NCBI GenBank assembly: GCA_034430275.1
Contig: DAOUEW010000297.1
Coordinates: 1 to 22,847, forward strand
DNA: 22,847 nt
Direction: 5' to 3'
DNA from: JAUVXJ01 sp034430275
GTDB taxonomy: Bacteria; Chloroflexota; Anaerolineae; UBA7937; B3-Chlor
Made by a program: the position numbers and the translations under genes. The notes under the pieces are model-generated. The model was not told the origin of the DNA and did not search any database. It was given only the letters and a program-made list of their open reading frames with translations. Each line of letters begins with the position of its first letter. Within the stretch, counting starts at the first letter, position 1. Positions 22,338 to 22,847 of the stretch are shown here, piece by piece.

Positions 22338-22847
22338 TCATGTGGCGTCGACGGGCTTCTGGGCCACAACCATGACCTCCATCTCGTCGAGATCTATCTG
22401 GCGGTGTCCCCATTGCCCCGCAGTGCCGCCCCAGATGTGCTCGACCTCCAGTCCTGCCTCATGGAAGAGTCTCGAGAGTTCCTGCGGCAGATACCCACGT
22501 TCTGCTAGGGTCACTTCCTCCTTGCCCTGCTCGGTCTCTACCTCCATGGTCAAGACCTCGACCATCGTCAGGGGATCGAACCTCCCGCTCTGTACGTCCT
22601 CTTGAGTGCACCGTCGAATCTTCGCCAGCCCGTTGAGGGTCGTCATCACGAGCCGTCCTCCAGGCTTGAGGGCGGCGTGGATACGGCGCAGGATGCGCAG
22701 GTCGTGGTCCCCGGGGTCCTCGCCCACGTTCAGCAGGCCGAAAGCTCCCTCACACAGGCAGATCGCCGCATCGTAGGATCTGGATGTGGAGAACTCCGTG
22801 GCGTCGGCCTGCATCCATTCGACGGAGACACCGACTTCGCTCGCCGT
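22338..22847 (-). CDS. Class I SAM-dependent methyltransferase, partial
   Basis: The gene runs off the right edge, so its start and motif I are missing; 169 codons are visible. The edge residues TASEVGVSVEWMQADATEF fit the end of strand 2 to strand 3 of a Rossmann methyltransferase. YDAAICLCEGAFGLL gives the strand 4 motif and LKPGGRLVMTTLNG strand 5. The C-terminus is GHRQIDLDEMEVMVVAQKP. The substrate is unknown. It converges on the GT-C glycosyltransferase gene. Confidence 0.82.
   Translation of the reverse strand, partial: TASEVGVSVEWMQADATEFSTSRSYDAAICLCEGAFGLLNVGEDPGDHDLRILRRIHAALKPGGRLVMTTLNGLAKIRRCTQEDVQSGRFDPLTMVEVLTMEVETEQGKEEVTLAERGYLPQELSRLFHEAGLEVEHIWGGTAGQWGHRQIDLDEMEVMVVAQKPVDAT

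Overview
The window is a high-GC bacterial chromosome segment of about 22.8 kb. It is densely packed with short intergenic gaps, Shine-Dalgarno (SD) sites, frequent GTG/TTG starts and sigma70-type promoters with 17-bp spacers. The gene mix (a tungsten-type aldehyde:ferredoxin oxidoreductase, a response regulator fused to a roadblock/LC7 domain, polytopic GT-C-like membrane proteins) would fit an anaerobic or facultative Chloroflexota-like bacterium. That assignment is inference, not proof. No phage, transposon, integrase or CRISPR array is visible.

Left part, plus strand (1-4276). A near-consensus promoter drives three tRNA genes: Ser-UGA, Ser-GCU and Arg-ACG. Four genes follow in the same direction: an SCP2-like small protein, a DUF4242-like small protein, an iron-containing alcohol dehydrogenase and an aldehyde:ferredoxin oxidoreductase. 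The last two could interconvert alcohol, aldehyde and acid.

Middle part, minus strand (4314-16304). Reading in the direction of transcription, from high to low coordinates, the units are: a GNAT protein with two acetyltransferase-like halves, followed by an OmpR-type response regulator and a REC-roadblock response regulator, the latter closed by a strong intrinsic terminator; a YjbQ-family protein; a cytoplasmic clan GH-A-like glycosidase followed by a polytopic membrane protein; two coupled membrane-associated methyltransferases under a perfect consensus promoter that carries an inverted repeat; a small sulfotransferase-like protein; S-adenosylmethionine synthetase; and a two-gene NAD salvage operon (nicotinamidase-like, then nicotinate phosphoribosyltransferase).

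Right part (16305-22847). A divergent promoter pair separates the GNAT gene from pheS-pheT on the plus strand. The pheS leader holds a short ORF with early Phe codons, a perfect 10-bp terminator hairpin and a segment able to pair with the terminator's 5' arm. This is the layout of ribosome-mediated transcription attenuation. On the other side of the divergent promoters lies a roughly 500-nt leader with several strong hairpins and no credible ORF, which may be an unclassified structured RNA. A GT-C-type membrane glycosyltransferase follows pheT. The window ends inside a minus-strand methyltransferase.

The strongest candidates for new biology are the pheST attenuator, the structured RNA region at 16455-16776, the nicotinamidase-like protein that seems to lack the catalytic lysine, and the REC-roadblock regulator paired with an OmpR-type regulator.
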